64,000 nt of DNA, from contig UWYS01000009.1 in assembly GCA_900291925.1 (NCBI GenBank), positions 620,001-684,000 of the forward strand. Reading direction: 5' to 3'. Under the pieces are notes generated by a model that was given only the letters and a program-made list of their open reading frames with translations, did no database searches and was not told the DNA's origin. This DNA is from Thecaphora thlaspeos. Taxonomy: Eukaryota; Basidiomycota; Ustilaginomycetes; Urocystidales; Glomosporiaceae. Both the position numbers and the translations under genes were made by a program. Below are positions 55,201-64,000 of this stretch, one piece after another (position 1 is the stretch's first letter; each line of letters opens with the position of its first letter).

Positions 55201-56497
55201 TTATCGACAGTGGTACCACCCTGCACACCTCGAGGCTAACAAGGCCGTAAGACAAAGGACACAGAGACTAAAAGACGTGGCCAACACTGACGCCGGCTTT
55301 TGGGCCGAGTACTATCGTCCAAGTCTCTTCACCGATCTGCAGCGGCACCACGCCTACAAGATGACGGCGGTCCACCAGCAGAGCGGCCACGGAACCGGCT
55401 CGGCGGTCGCGGGACATGGGCACGCGGGAGGCGCGCAGGGCAGCGCGGCGTATGGAGCCATGGGTCGGCACATGCGGAACGCCTCGACCTCTAGCGTGGC
55501 CACGGCGTCGCCGGCAGTCGAGAGGGCGATCGTCTACCCGAGTCCGTTCAAGCCCCGAGGAGCATCGAGCCAAGCTAGGCCCGGGCCTTCGACTGTACGC
55601 GCCCATACTGCTGGCCGCCGGAATCATCTCAGGCGCAACTCGATCGACAGCACCGGCATTAGCAACACGACGGTACCTGCGGCACGCGGCGGCTCAGTTC
55701 CACCCTCGCCCAGCTCGTCGTCCGTGGCGACATCGGCGCCGTCGAAGGCGCTGATCGGAGGCGTCAAGCGCTGGATGTCGATCAACAGGCCGGCGATTGA
55801 GATGGGAAGCAATGGCAAGCGGGGACAGCGACGAAGTGCCTCGATGACGGATGAATCCGACGACCAGCGGCAGACGCGGCGAGGTCAGCTGGGCGGCGGC
55901 GGCGGGGCTGATGCCGGACACGGGGGTTGGTCTGCCGCAGGCGTCGTTCCGCCCCTGTTCAGCTTTGCGGGTCCTTGGCAGGCGATGGGGATCGGCATAA
56001 CGGGCGTAGCCGCCGGTATGCCGAATCAAGCGATCCCGGCGGCTCACTACACAATGGAGACGGTGCTGGCCAAGGTTTGCCAACCCTCGGTCTCCCGCGA
56101 AGAAGAGGCCGAGTACACCTTTTATACGAGCCAGTTTCGAAACGAATCGCTGGCCGCCGGAGGCGATTCGCTCGGCTTTGCATCGATGTCGAACGCTTTG
56201 TCAAGGGCTGGTCTCAACACGGACGGTCGAGGTAGGGGCGGGGGCGCGGAAGGCGATTCGAACCGGTTCATCGACGAGAAAGACGTTCGCATCTACGAAG
56301 AGAGCGTGGCCCTCAAGCAGGGCGACGGCGCGACGGTCGGGGAGCTGCTCAGGTTCAGCGGCGGGGGAGGCAACGGTGGCGTCGATCCGGCTTTAATTGC
56401 GTACGCATCGTCTTGCGAGGCGCTGGCGTCGACGACCTCGGCGACGTTGGACGCAAAGGCGCGAGCGTACAGCTCCTGGCTGCAGATGGGCTTCTAG
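52280..56497 (+). CDS. FIG4: SAC-domain polyphosphoinositide phosphatase Fig4
   Basis: A single uninterrupted frame of 1405 aa. Fig4 dephosphorylates PI(3,5)P2 at position 5 and, with Vac14 and Fab1/PIKfyve, controls vacuole/endosome lipid balance. The N-terminus has GELKKFTLWETKTRFYLVAY and TRFCILKVDRT, then a low-complexity insertion (residues about 60-255) not found in yeast. The SAC domain resumes with GWELNVTSDTVVYTRSQVTE, FFGIVGFVRFTGTYYMVLIS and GGHYIYHCDETVTLPVCHPI. The catalytic CX5R motif is intact in INCVDCLDRTNAAQF (Cys798 to Arg804). Further SAC sequences include YGGSALAHTTDTYRKINQWT and YPPSLF-like YRPSLFTDLQRHHAYKMTA. A long Ser/Gly-rich tail precedes a conserved-looking end (HYTMETVLAKVC). 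The protein is about 500 residues longer than yeast Fig4 (879 aa), through insertions and tail. Confidence 0.93.
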   Translation: MPPLADPSLAASTPLSVTTAQAAEPGRIGELKKFTLWETKTRFYLVAYNTSQTRFCILKVDRTPPIAVTAGPTLHQDRLNDAAKDVSAGIGSSRSDPPVGASSSALRDRQSHFDTRRAAGSKDAYPCPPAVAASLAEPHVTALTDPSSLSASGQRYLSEDDTSIPQLNKTLLDTKQAEAAAKDGQPAVSQTALASGSKSIIVSQSTVPFAAGSVVAEASVRPPVAASAAANAPSAAQPHDAFSQPKASSSRRYPSHGRSAADAGWELNVTSDTVVYTRSQVTELLDMIREGNRSSGGLREVGRFFGIVGFVRFTGTYYMVLISRRSVVALIGGHYIYHCDETVTLPVCHPIILAALPGRTKAQDQEESRLLHLFKQVDLGKNFYFSYTYDLTKTLQDNLTSSPQGSEPLRAAGSPPKPSITAWSYNEKFVWNHHLLMPAFGASERTELDVDPQNGWVLPLVYGFVDQAKLSVLSRTVYVTLIARRSRHFAGARFLKRGVNERGQVANDVETEQIVTEALTTPFFAPSRRPVPTRPGRRSCGDLAMDQRLVVRPTLCDQRGVDVDGRPATPTGSEPHIGQDRACFDASPRYTSYVMMRGSIPIYWTQDSTNMSPRPPIEISLVDPFYSAAALHFDDLFHRYGTPVIVLNLIKSKEKQEREVKLLRAFGECIDYLNQFLPAAKRIRHIAWDMSRASKSHDQDVIGILEDIAEETVETTRFFHSGPEPGSFGDAASAVFAHEHRVLSDRTAVDESWAAQTDASARRNGGGGDVDSDADGESAGAARRDTILLQDGVVRINCVDCLDRTNAAQFVIGKAAFGHQLHALGLLDDPSLPFDSDAVNMLTEMYHDLGDTIAMQYGGSALAHTTDTYRKINQWTSHSRDVLESMKRFYANSFADADKQAAINLFLGVDPDAPDFAPYVFAEKVLSPTISRDGAAPTTHTLGGGGKSGLGERAPAPSAPASHVPAPAVPFRPHYRQWYHPAHLEANKAVRQRTQRLKDVANTDAGFWAEYYRPSLFTDLQRHHAYKMTAVHQQSGHGTGSAVAGHGHAGGAQGSAAYGAMGRHMRNASTSSVATASPAVERAIVYPSPFKPRGASSQARPGPSTVRAHTAGRRNHLRRNSIDSTGISNTTVPAARGGSVPPSPSSSSVATSAPSKALIGGVKRWMSINRPAIEMGSNGKRGQRRSASMTDESDDQRQTRRGQLGGGGGADAGHGGWSAAGVVPPLFSFAGPWQAMGIGITGVAAGMPNQAIPAAHYTMETVLAKVCQPSVSREEEAEYTFYTSQFRNESLAAGGDSLGFASMSNALSRAGLNTDGRGRGGGAEGDSNRFIDEKDVRIYEESVALKQGDGATVGELLRFSGGGGNGGVDPALIAYASSCEALASTTSATLDAKARAYSSWLQMGF

Positions 56498-56767
56498 GTC
56501 GCTGGTCCCCGCCCGACTTACGGCGGCCGAAGATGGGGCAAGGCTTGGGGCTTTAGAAGCATGGCGGATGTGCGCAGGCACACACGTTGTTCACCTAGTG
56601 ATAGATGGACTGGATACCCTGAGGGGAGGAGACTCGAATGCATTTGGTTCTGCTATAGTACAAGAGAAGTAGACAGACTGTCGCGGTGGCTAGTCAGCCC
56701 AGCAGCTTCTGTCAGAAGCGTCGAACGATCTGACGCCGCCGAGTGCAGCCCGATGCCGTGCGACAGG

Positions 56768-57755
56768 CTAGCGGAAGAGGACCTGGATGGCTGTTTGGGT
56801 GCACGACGCGGAAGTGAAAAGGAAACGACGTTGGTCAGCAGGTCCCTAAGACAGACTGTGATGTGGGCCGACAGAGCGGGACGTAGACGGGGCACCAGGG
56901 GGAAGGGGAAGCGGGGTCGCCGACGCTTACTGTATGTCTTCCTATCGGGATCCCAGTGGCTCCAGGTCCCCGGCTCCTTCCTCGGTCTGGCGTTCGGAAG
57001 GAAACTGAGCACGAGTGACTCGGAGCGGTCGACCTCTCTGCTCTGCAGCTTGAAGGCTATGGTTTCGTACGGCTCGGCGGCCACCTGGGAAGCGAGGTGT
57101 GGATGCAGGCAGAGGGAGAGGGCAAGAGTCAGCCTACACGTGCGTGCAACAGAAGGAGCCGCTAGAGGGGACTTACCACGAGGTACTGCCAAGCCCGGTT
57201 GGGCGCTTCGAGCCGCTGCTCGAAGCTGCTCATGAAGCGATGCAGAGGTTTGACATTGCCGGCGATCTGAGGCAGCGAGACCTGGAACAAGAGTCCCAGC
57301 CTGCCGCCGACGCCACCGTCTGCCTGGGGCGGGTCGGCGGCGTCCTTTTGGTCGAGGGAGGACGAGTAGGGTTCCCTGAGCTTTGTGATCTTGTAGCCCG
57401 GCCTCCCGATCTTGACGAATGATTTCTTGGGCGTCTGATTTGTGGGCGCTGCTGTGAGGAGATGGTTGGGGTTGTAGTGGGCGACGTCCTTTGCCTCCCT
57501 GGCAGCTCTGCGTGCGAGATTTGTCTGGTGCTTTTTGCCCTGCGTGTGGGCGAGGTATGAGCCTTCGTTTGTGTGGAGAGTGAGGCAGAGACGGCACTCG
57601 AGCGATCCGAGGTGGTTGCGTAGGAGGTAAGGGTCCTTGTTGACGTCGATGGTCTCGAGGGCGAGCTTCCTAAGACGCTCGCGTCGGTCGACGTTGGTCT
57701 CGCTAGAGCCGGCGATGCCACCGCCCTTGTTTCCGGCACGGTTCTGGTAGTCCAT
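56768..57755 (-). CDS. PRP11: Splicing factor 3A subunit 2 (Prp11/SF3A2)
   Basis: Exons 57755-57177, 57084-56931 and 56790-56768 encode 251 aa. SF3A2 is a core U2 snRNP protein needed for prespliceosome assembly. The start MDYQNRAGNKGGGIAGSSET and VDRRERLRKLALETIDVNKD are hallmark SF3A2 sequences. The matrin-type C2H2 zinc finger is LECRLCLTLHTNEGSYLAHT with QGKKHQTNL. The SF3A2 domain follows with GRPGYKITK and LLFQVSLPQIAGNVKPLHRF, then AAEPYETIAFKLQSREVDRS and W-containing ends (GTWSHWDPDRKTYTIQVLFR). The final exon has only 23 nt. It lacks the Pro-rich C-terminal repeats of animal SF3A2, as in other fungi. Confidence 0.96.
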
Positions 57756-58242
57756 AGCGAAAGGGCGCGCAGGAGGTCAAGATGGGACACAGAAGGGAGC
57801 GCGGGTGAGAGTAGGATGCCGATGTGAGAGGTCCGGGTGTCGGGGGTTGCGAGACGAGAGGGATGGAGGCGAGAAGAAGAAAGAGGAGCGAGAAGGCCAA
57901 GCAAAAGTCTGAAGCGCCGCCCGCAAAATGTGGGCCGAGCGGAGGGCCGAGCGGAGGGCCGAGCGGAATCGAGCGGAGCCGAACAGAGGCGGCGCTCGTT
58001 TCGCCGTTCGGCCAAATCCGAAGAGGCAAGTGTCAGCGCAAACTTAACTTATCACGTGTCAGAGCTGCAGCCAGCGGGCCCTTTCGGTCGCATCCCGCCT
58101 ATCCTCTCTCCCTTTCTCCCTTTCTCGTCTTTGCCACGCCACCAAGAGATAACTCTCATCAGGTGGCGGCGCCGGCTGCTCCCCTTCCTCCCCTTCTCCT
58201 CCTACCACAGCCCAACAACCCGCACATCGACAATGCACCGCC
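57756..58242. promoter_or_regulatory. Divergent promoter region of PRP11 and the Moco sulfurase gene
   Basis: About 485 bp. A 12 bp unit GGGCCGAGCGGA is repeated three times head to tail at 57932-57967, followed by degenerate GAGCGGA units. No gene seen. Confidence 0.55.
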
Positions 58243-60798
58243 ATGACCTGCTCCCAAGAAGCAGAACCCTCCTTCACCCACTGCGCTGAGCGCGTCGCTC
58301 GCACACGCCACCAGGAGTGCCCCCAGCTCCTCGAGGCCTGCTACCTCGATGCCGCCGCCTCGCCTCCTTTCCCCGCCGCCTTGGCTCACAGGGCGGTAGC
58401 AGACCTTACAACCACTCTTTATGCCAACCCGCACTCCAGGAGCCCCTCTGCCGTACACACGGCCAATTCGATCGAACACGCGCGCGCCCGCGTCATCAAC
58501 GAGCTCTTCTCCCTCGACGAACCGCAGAGCTGGGAGCTCGTTTTCACCTCGGGCGCCACCGCCTCCCTCAAGCTGGTCGGCGAGGCCTTCGACTGGACCA
58601 AAGGTGACTTCCACCACCTGCTCGAGAGTCACACTAGTCTGGCCGGCATCAGGGACCTCGCCTCCAAGGCGGGCGCCCGCGCAGCGGCGTTCGAGGCATG
58701 CCACCTTCCACCGCCGTCAGCTGGTCGAAGCGACCTTGTCGGGCTGCCTCTGCAGTGCAACGCCACGGGAGCCAGATACGAAGGCCTACTCGCCGAGCTC
58801 TGCGACCAACCGAGGCCCAGCTACGTCCTGATCGACGCCGCCTCATACCTCTCGTCTTCCCAGAGGCTAGACCTGGGTCGCTTCCGCTATGAGACTGCGC
58901 CCGACTTTGTGGCCTTCTCTTTCTACAAGGTATTCGGCTACCCAACGGGCCTTGGAGGTCTGCTGGTCAAGAAGTCGTCGGCCCACGCCCTGTGCCGCAA
59001 GACTTTCTATGGCGGCGGTACGCTCGATGCTGTCGCGCCCTGGTCCAGCTGGAGGCGACCTCGCAAGGACCTGGCGGCAGCGTTTGAGGACGGCACCGTC
59101 AACATTCACGCCATCCTCGCCCTGCCGCACGCCTTTGGCTACTATCAAGACACGTTCGGCCATTGGCAGGAGCGCGCCGACTATGTGCGATCATTGACCA
59201 GGCTGCTGTATCGGCGGCTCGGCAGCATACGACACGGCAATGGTGCGCCCGTAGTGCGCATCTACTCGTCGTCCCGTAGCTCCAAACTGTGGGCGGCAGC
59301 GGCAGCGCCTTCAACGGCACGCCGCGATTGCAGCGGCCCCGACGATCAGGGACCGATCCTCAACTTCAACCTTCTGTCGCCCAGTGGCCGGATTGTGCCG
59401 CCCAACGAGGTTGACCGGCTGGCCTCCATCAGCAACATCCACCTCCGAGCCGGACGGCACTGCAATGTCGGATTCGTGGCTTCGGCGCTCGGTGTCACCG
59501 AGGATGACCTGAAGCAGCAGTACGCCAATGGCGTCGGCTGTGACGAGTCATCAGACAGCGACGACGTCGTCTCGACCAGTCTCCGCGCCAGCCTCTGCCT
59601 GCTCAACACAGACGACGACATCGAGCGCCTCGGCCGCTTCATCGAACGCTTCTTCAGGGTCGCCGACTTGCCGTTCGCCGTGCCCGCCAACGCCGACGTC
59701 GAAGCAGCAGATGTAGCAGATGCCGACAGCCTGTCGGCGGTCAAGTGCCGCCTCTCGCAGATCGTCGTGTACCCGATCAAGAGCTGCGCAGGCCAGCAGC
59801 TAAGGGAAGGCGAAAAGTGGCCCCTGACCCGACAAGGGCTCCAGTACGACCGGGAATGGGTGCTGCTCAACTTACGGACAGGCAAGGGCCTCAGCCAGAA
59901 GAAGCACCCTCGCATGGCTCTGATCCAGCCTCGCATTGATCGGCAGAGCAACATGCTGGTGGTCGCGATATCGGGGCGCGACCGCGCTCAGGTGGCGCTC
60001 GAAGGGCAAGAAGCGGAGAACAAGTATGAACGCCGGTCCGACGACGCTGTTCCATCGGTACAGGTCTGCACGGACGCGGTGCGGCCCTCGGTGCACCTTT
60101 CGGTCGAGCTTACGAATGCGCTGAGCGACCACCTCGGCGTCCCCTGCACGCTGGCGCGGCAGAGGCCCGACCAGGCCGGTCGACACTCGAAACTGACGCT
60201 TCCACCGCCAACGGCGAGTGCCGCTGCAGCGGCAGCCGCGGATCGGATACCGCTGCTGCTGTCGAACGAATCGCCTTTCCTGCTGATCAATCAGGCCTCG
60301 GTCGAGGCAGTCAGTGCGTGGCTGGTGCCGCAGAAGGGAAAAGGCGCCATTGTCGCCGACGACGACCGCATGTCCGAGAGGCTAGAGCAAGTGCCGCTGC
60401 AGGCGCAGGCTTCGAGTTTTCGGAGCAACTTTGTGGTTTCGGACTGGTCTTGGACGTCTTCGCCATCGTCGTCGGCAGAGAGAATTGCATCGATGCCGAT
60501 TGCGCCTTTCTTCGAGGACAGGGCATCGCGATTGCGCATCGGCAAGAATCGCTTCGGCGTCCTGGGCCAGTGCCGACGGTGCCAGATGGTCTGCGTCGAC
60601 CAAGACACGGGCGAGATACGGCCCGAGACGTTCAAGGCGTTGGCCAAGCATCGCAGGAACGACCGCGGGAGGATCATCTTCGGATCACACCTGGTCTGGC
60701 TAGACGGCCTCGAGGGCGAGCAGCGGGTGCGGCGGGACGCAGGCGTTGGCAGCGTGGCCGTGGGAATGCCCGTCTCTGTTGAGGTCGACGTCGATTGA
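58243..60798 (+). CDS. Molybdenum cofactor sulfurase
   Basis: A single frame of 851 aa, close to the family length (about 820-880). The enzyme turns desulfo-Moco into the sulfido form needed by xanthine dehydrogenase and aldehyde oxidase-type enzymes (hxB in Aspergillus, ABA3 in plants). The N-terminal NifS-like aminotransferase domain starts with LEACYLDAAASPPFP and has LVFTSGATASLKLVGEAF, the PLP lysine in VAFSFYKVFGYPTGLGGLLV (Lys229) and the persulfide cysteine in LRAGRHCNVGFVASALGV (Cys407). From residue about 500 comes the MOSC N-terminal barrel (SQIVVYPIKSCAGQQL, LQYDREWVLLN), then the MOSC domain (FRSNFVV, LRIGKNRFGVLGQCRRCQMV, VGMPVSVEVDVD). All key residues are present, so an active enzyme is expected. 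It is cytosolic by analogy. Confidence 0.95.
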   Translation: MTCSQEAEPSFTHCAERVARTRHQECPQLLEACYLDAAASPPFPAALAHRAVADLTTTLYANPHSRSPSAVHTANSIEHARARVINELFSLDEPQSWELVFTSGATASLKLVGEAFDWTKGDFHHLLESHTSLAGIRDLASKAGARAAAFEACHLPPPSAGRSDLVGLPLQCNATGARYEGLLAELCDQPRPSYVLIDAASYLSSSQRLDLGRFRYETAPDFVAFSFYKVFGYPTGLGGLLVKKSSAHALCRKTFYGGGTLDAVAPWSSWRRPRKDLAAAFEDGTVNIHAILALPHAFGYYQDTFGHWQERADYVRSLTRLLYRRLGSIRHGNGAPVVRIYSSSRSSKLWAAAAAPSTARRDCSGPDDQGPILNFNLLSPSGRIVPPNEVDRLASISNIHLRAGRHCNVGFVASALGVTEDDLKQQYANGVGCDESSDSDDVVSTSLRASLCLLNTDDDIERLGRFIERFFRVADLPFAVPANADVEAADVADADSLSAVKCRLSQIVVYPIKSCAGQQLREGEKWPLTRQGLQYDREWVLLNLRTGKGLSQKKHPRMALIQPRIDRQSNMLVVAISGRDRAQVALEGQEAENKYERRSDDAVPSVQVCTDAVRPSVHLSVELTNALSDHLGVPCTLARQRPDQAGRHSKLTLPPPTASAAAAAAADRIPLLLSNESPFLLINQASVEAVSAWLVPQKGKGAIVADDDRMSERLEQVPLQAQASSFRSNFVVSDWSWTSSPSSSAERIASMPIAPFFEDRASRLRIGKNRFGVLGQCRRCQMVCVDQDTGEIRPETFKALAKHRRNDRGRIIFGSHLVWLDGLEGEQRVRRDAGVGSVAVGMPVSVEVDVD

Positions 60799-61101
60799 AG
60801 GGCTTGACGAGCAGAATATATCTCAGAGAGTGGTGAGCACCGAAAGAAATAAGAATTCCTAGAATCGGTCCGCCCAGCTCGCGCTGGTTGCCCTGTTGGG
60901 CGGTGAGCCGGGCCAACGCTCCGCCGGCCGGGCCGCCACGGGGCGACAGCGCTGCATCCCTTGGCCCCGTGCTCGCTCTCGACGCTTTTCTTCCACCTCC
61001 ACCAACACCCTACCAACGACGCCCAAGATCCACGACCTGTCGACGTCCCAAGCTAGGGTACCCACATTGCTCCCACTTGGCCGTACAACTGCAGCCTCAA
61101 C
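60799..61101. promoter_or_regulatory. Short intergenic region upstream of PEX7
   Basis: About 300 bp with the Moco sulfurase 3' end and PEX7 promoter/leader (CCACCAACACC-rich). No gene seen. Confidence 0.4.
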
Positions 61102-62665
61102 ATGATCCCGCTACCCCAACCGATAGCACGCTGTCGGACGCAGGGCTTCGCCGGCTACGGCGTCGGTTGGTCGCCCTTCTTCGGCGCAAAGCTCGCCGTA
61201 GCCAGCGGCGCCAACGTAAGCTCGCCGGCGTCTTTACGCTTTGCGTGACGCTGGACTCGCAAGCTGAACCCCCTTCACTCGCCTCTTGCCCTTCCTCCTT
61301 TTCTCGCCCCGCCTCGCCTCGTCTCCCTTGCTGCCAGTACGGCCTGGTTGGCAACGGCCGACTTCACATCATGGGCATGCAGCCTGGTCAAGGACTGATC
61401 GTCGAGAAGGTGTAAGTCGTTGGCTTCTGATCCCAAGCAGCGAAACGGAGAGCGAAGCAGACAGCGCCGACGACGTCGGTACCGTCCCTCCCTCGTATCC
61501 CGTTCTACGCCCCAAAATGCTGCTGCAGCTTCGACACGCAGGACGGCCTCTACGACCTGGCCTGGTCCGAGGCACACGAAAACCAGATCGTCACGGCCAG
61601 CGGAGATGGCAGCATCAAGCTTTGGGACATTGCATTAAACGTGAGCAGCACGCGAACCAAGGGAACGGACAGCCCACGGCCGGGGAGAGAGGAGACGACG
61701 GTGCTGATGGGGTGCCAGGACTCTGCTGCTATCTGCCTTGCGCTGAGACCGACAGGAGCATCCGATCCGCAACTGGGCCGAACACAACCGGGAGGTCTTC
61801 TCCGTCGATTGGAACAATATCAAGAAGGACATCTTTGCGAGCAGTAGCTGGGACTGCAGCGTCCGAATCGTGAGTTGCATCCTTGCTTCCATGCCGTCCG
61901 ATCTCGCTTCGGCTTGCGCCTGGGTGGCACGATCACGAGCGAGCCCTTCACGCTGACTTTGTTCGACCGGCCGCACCTTCCTCCCCTCCAAAAACCCAGT
62001 GGCATCCGGAGCGACCTGTATCGCTGATGACGCTGACGTCGCATACAGCCTGCGTCTACAGCTGCGCCTTCTCGCCGCACAATCCGGACCTTCTGGCGAC
62101 GGCCTCGGGCGACGGCCACCTGCGCATGTTCGACCTTCGACAGGTGGCGGGCACAGCCGCCAGCCCGGCGGCGCCGGTGGTGACCGTACCGGTGGGAGGC
62201 GAGGTCCTCTCGCTCGACTGGAACAAGTACCGGCCGATGACGCTCGCTACGGGGTCGACGGACCGCGTGGTCAAGACATGGGACCTGCGACAGGCGGTGG
62301 GCAAGGGGGGACCGGGCGTTGGAGGGGTAGGCGGGACAATGGCGACGAGCACGCCGGTGGCGGCGTTGCTGGGCCACGAGTACGCGGTGCGAAAGGTGGC
62401 GTGGTCGCCGCACGCTGCGAGCTTGCTGGCCAGCGCGTCGTATGACATGACGGCGCGCGTCTGGGACGTCGATGCCGCGGCGAGGGGGATGGCGCCGGCC
62501 AGACCGGGCGCCGGAGCAGGGATCGGCGGCGCCCAAGCGATGCGCCGCGTACACGATGCCCATACCGAATTTGTCGTGGGGGTCAGCTGGTCTCTATTCC
62601 AGGAAGGTCTGGTGGCGTCCACGGCGTGGGACACGGAGACACACCTCTGGTCGGCGATGGGGTAA
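61102..62665 (+). CDS. PEX7: Peroxisomal targeting signal 2 receptor Pex7 (WD40)
   Basis: Exons 61102-61215, 61338-61411, 61529-61640, 61756-61869 and 62000-62665 encode 359 aa. Pex7 binds PTS2 signals in the cytosol and delivers cargo to peroxisomes with a co-receptor. The start ([20 protein letters not shown]) and [17 protein letters not shown] are characteristic. Propeller blades follow: [20 protein letters not shown] with [33 protein letters not shown] with [50 protein letters not shown] with [29 protein letters not shown] with [10 protein letters not shown]; and [20 protein letters not shown] with [11 protein letters not shown]. Gly-rich inserts extend two loops. Exon 2 ends at a perfect GTAAGT (61412), which restores VFDTQDG in frame. 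Confidence 0.95.
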
Positions 62666-63085
62666 GATTCATCAATGAATCGCACTTGATACCATACACC
62701 ACTAAGGGTCCTTTCATGACCCGCAGGCACATCAGCAGCAAGTGCACAGGAAGATGGTTCACCCATGTCTACCATCTGAGCACACAGCGCGACCCGGACG
62801 ACGAGGGTCTGACGCTACAAGGCTCTGCCGTTGCGCCGCCCAGGTCCTGCCTTGCTGTCTTTGCAGTTGCAGAAGAGCGACTGTGGCGTGCGATGAGAGG
62901 CGCTTTGTCGCATAAGCTCAGGCGTACACCTAACGCACAGAGCGATACATCGACACGCGGCTCCCCGCGTTTACGGCCTGTGGATCACGCAACGAATCTT
63001 TCGCAGGCTTGAAGGAGGGAAAGTTGGGTGCGATGTCGTGGATCGATATTACAAAAGGTGCATGCTGAGGGGCAGTACGGATACT
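62666..63085. other. Convergent 3' intergenic region
   Basis: About 420 bp between the convergent ends of PEX7 and HSP10. No convincing gene, repeat or RNA. Confidence 0.45.
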
Positions 63086-63764
63086 TTACTCGGTAATCTT
63101 GGCCAGGATTTCAGAGTCGCGGATCAGGAGATACTCCTGTGAACGAGAGAGTGGGCGATGGGGAGCACGCAAAGAGCGGATGACGAGGGGATGACGGAAG
63201 TGTAGGCTAGGGTCAGTCGCAAAACTCTAGGCAACGGGCGACGACGACACTGGACGTTCTGAAGACGTCGCGGGAGCGTTGAGATTCGCTGGGAGAAGCT
63301 CGCCGGCAAACGATGCGGCAGCACTCACGTCTTCGCCAACCTTGATCGAGTTTCCACCCCAGCTCGGGAGGAGCACCTTGTCGCCTGCCCTGACGCTGAC
63401 GGGGACGACCTTGCCGTCCTTGTCCGTGGCGCCGGGGCCGGCGGCGATGACGCTGGCCTCGGGCAGGGGCGAGGACGAGACCGAGGAAGGGAGGAAAAGG
63501 CCGCTCGAGGTCTTGGTCTCAGGCTTGAAGCGCTGTACAAGAACGCGATCCAGCAGGGGAACGACGGACTTGATCGAGCGAATGGTCGACTGCGTAGCCT
63601 GCCGTTGCAGTCGTGGAGCGAGGGAGAGGCCAAGCGAGACGCGAGCAGCAGAGAGAGGAGGAGGACATCAGCACGCCGGATTCCCACCGCTCGCTCGAGA
63701 AAGCATAGCTGTGCTGTGCTGTGGTCTGGTCTGGTCTGGTCTGTGAGAAGTGACTACGCACCAT
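63086..63764 (-). CDS. HSP10: Mitochondrial 10 kDa chaperonin (Hsp10/GroES)
   Basis: Three exons: 63764-63762 (the ATG alone), 63589-63329 and 63136-63086, giving 104 aa. Hsp10 caps the Hsp60 ring in the mitochondrial matrix. The protein begins MSTIRSIKSVVPLLDRVLVQ and continues with the mobile loop RFKPETKTSSGLFLPS, the GroES body (ASVIAAGPGATDKDGKVVPV, VRAGDKVLLPSWGG) and the end EYLLIRDSEILAKITE. Length equals that of fungal Hsp10 (about 103-106). The first intron directly follows the start codon (donor GTGCGT, acceptor TACGCAG). An ATG elsewhere would not give the conserved N-terminus. Hsp10 N-termini act as uncleaved matrix signals. Co-occurrence with Hsp110 in the window is probably chance. 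Confidence 0.94.
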
Positions 63765-64000
63765 TTCGAAAGATTAGAGTACGAGAGTGCGAAGGGTTGC
63801 GAGGTATGGAGGGAGAGTCGAACGAGTGATGGTGGCAAAGAAGAGACTCCTCAGTGGTTGCTCTTTGCGCGAGAAAAAAAGGCGACGCCGTTGGCTTCCA
63901 AGGCGGCCCGATCCAGGTGGAGCGGCGAGAGTGCACGCCGAGGCTCGCCGATAAAAGCCGCTTAGTCAGGCAGCAGCGCGCCACCAGAGAAACAGCTGGA
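63765..64000. promoter_or_regulatory. HSP10 promoter/leader at the right edge
   Basis: About 235 bp upstream of the HSP10 ATG. It contains TTTCGAAAG (about 63764-63772), a two-unit heat-shock-like site next to the start codon, and no gene. Confidence 0.4.

Noticed and set aside
62626..63012. 128-codon plus-strand frame after PEX7
   Set aside because: It starts inside the PEX7 last exon in another frame and has no protein-like features.

Overview
The window is nuclear DNA of a fungus, most likely a basidiomycete of the Ustilaginomycotina (smut relatives). The sequence shows GC-rich and CpG-rich coding DNA, short spliceosomal introns (about 50-130 nt, GTGAGT/GTAAGT donors, CTGAC-type branch sites, CAG acceptors), a Rua1-type transcription factor and fungal housekeeping genes. 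Genus and species cannot be told from the sequence alone. Exon-intron structures were read by hand from splice signals plus conservation of protein motifs. Untranslated ends are not resolved.

Left third (1-31.9 kb), in order: a WDR48/UAF1-like WD40 protein (minus, cut by the window edge); a Mediator MED25-like protein; a seven-helix membrane protein whose reading frame carries two in-frame stops; a repeat-bearing 2 kb intergenic region; mitochondrial malonyl-CoA:ACP transacylase; a single 5S rRNA gene; an Aro8-type aminotransferase; a Gvp36-type BAR protein; an unnamed Cys-rich membrane protein; an 11-exon Rua1-like zinc-binding transcription factor (minus); CMS1 (minus) divergent from an ING-family PHD protein; and a DASH cryptochrome (minus).

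Middle (31.9-50.2 kb): a 1.9 kb divergent promoter region with a 105 bp tandem duplication and heat-shock elements, then Hsp110/Sse1, whose last intron is a long in-frame coding-like stretch, then TFIIS. From about 40.0 to 50.17 kb the base composition changes abruptly. CpG almost disappears, and the DNA holds decayed LTR retrotransposons: a Ty3/gypsy chromovirus-like element with a C-terminal chromodomain, a gag-like fragment on the minus strand, and a Ty1/copia element that has lost its integrase/RT core.

Right part (50.2-64 kb): cytosolic tyrosyl-tRNA synthetase (minus), the Fig4 phosphoinositide phosphatase, splicing factor SF3A2/Prp11 (minus), molybdenum cofactor sulfurase, the peroxisomal import receptor Pex7, and mitochondrial Hsp10 (minus). 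These genes work in unrelated pathways and form no cluster; the window is ordinary gene-dense euchromatin interrupted by one heterochromatin-like transposon island.

Most interesting points: the alternative C-terminus hidden in the Hsp110 intron; the missing nucleophile serine in the malonyl transferase; the stop-interrupted 7TM gene; the microexons in the Rua1-like gene; and the sharply bounded CpG-depleted island.
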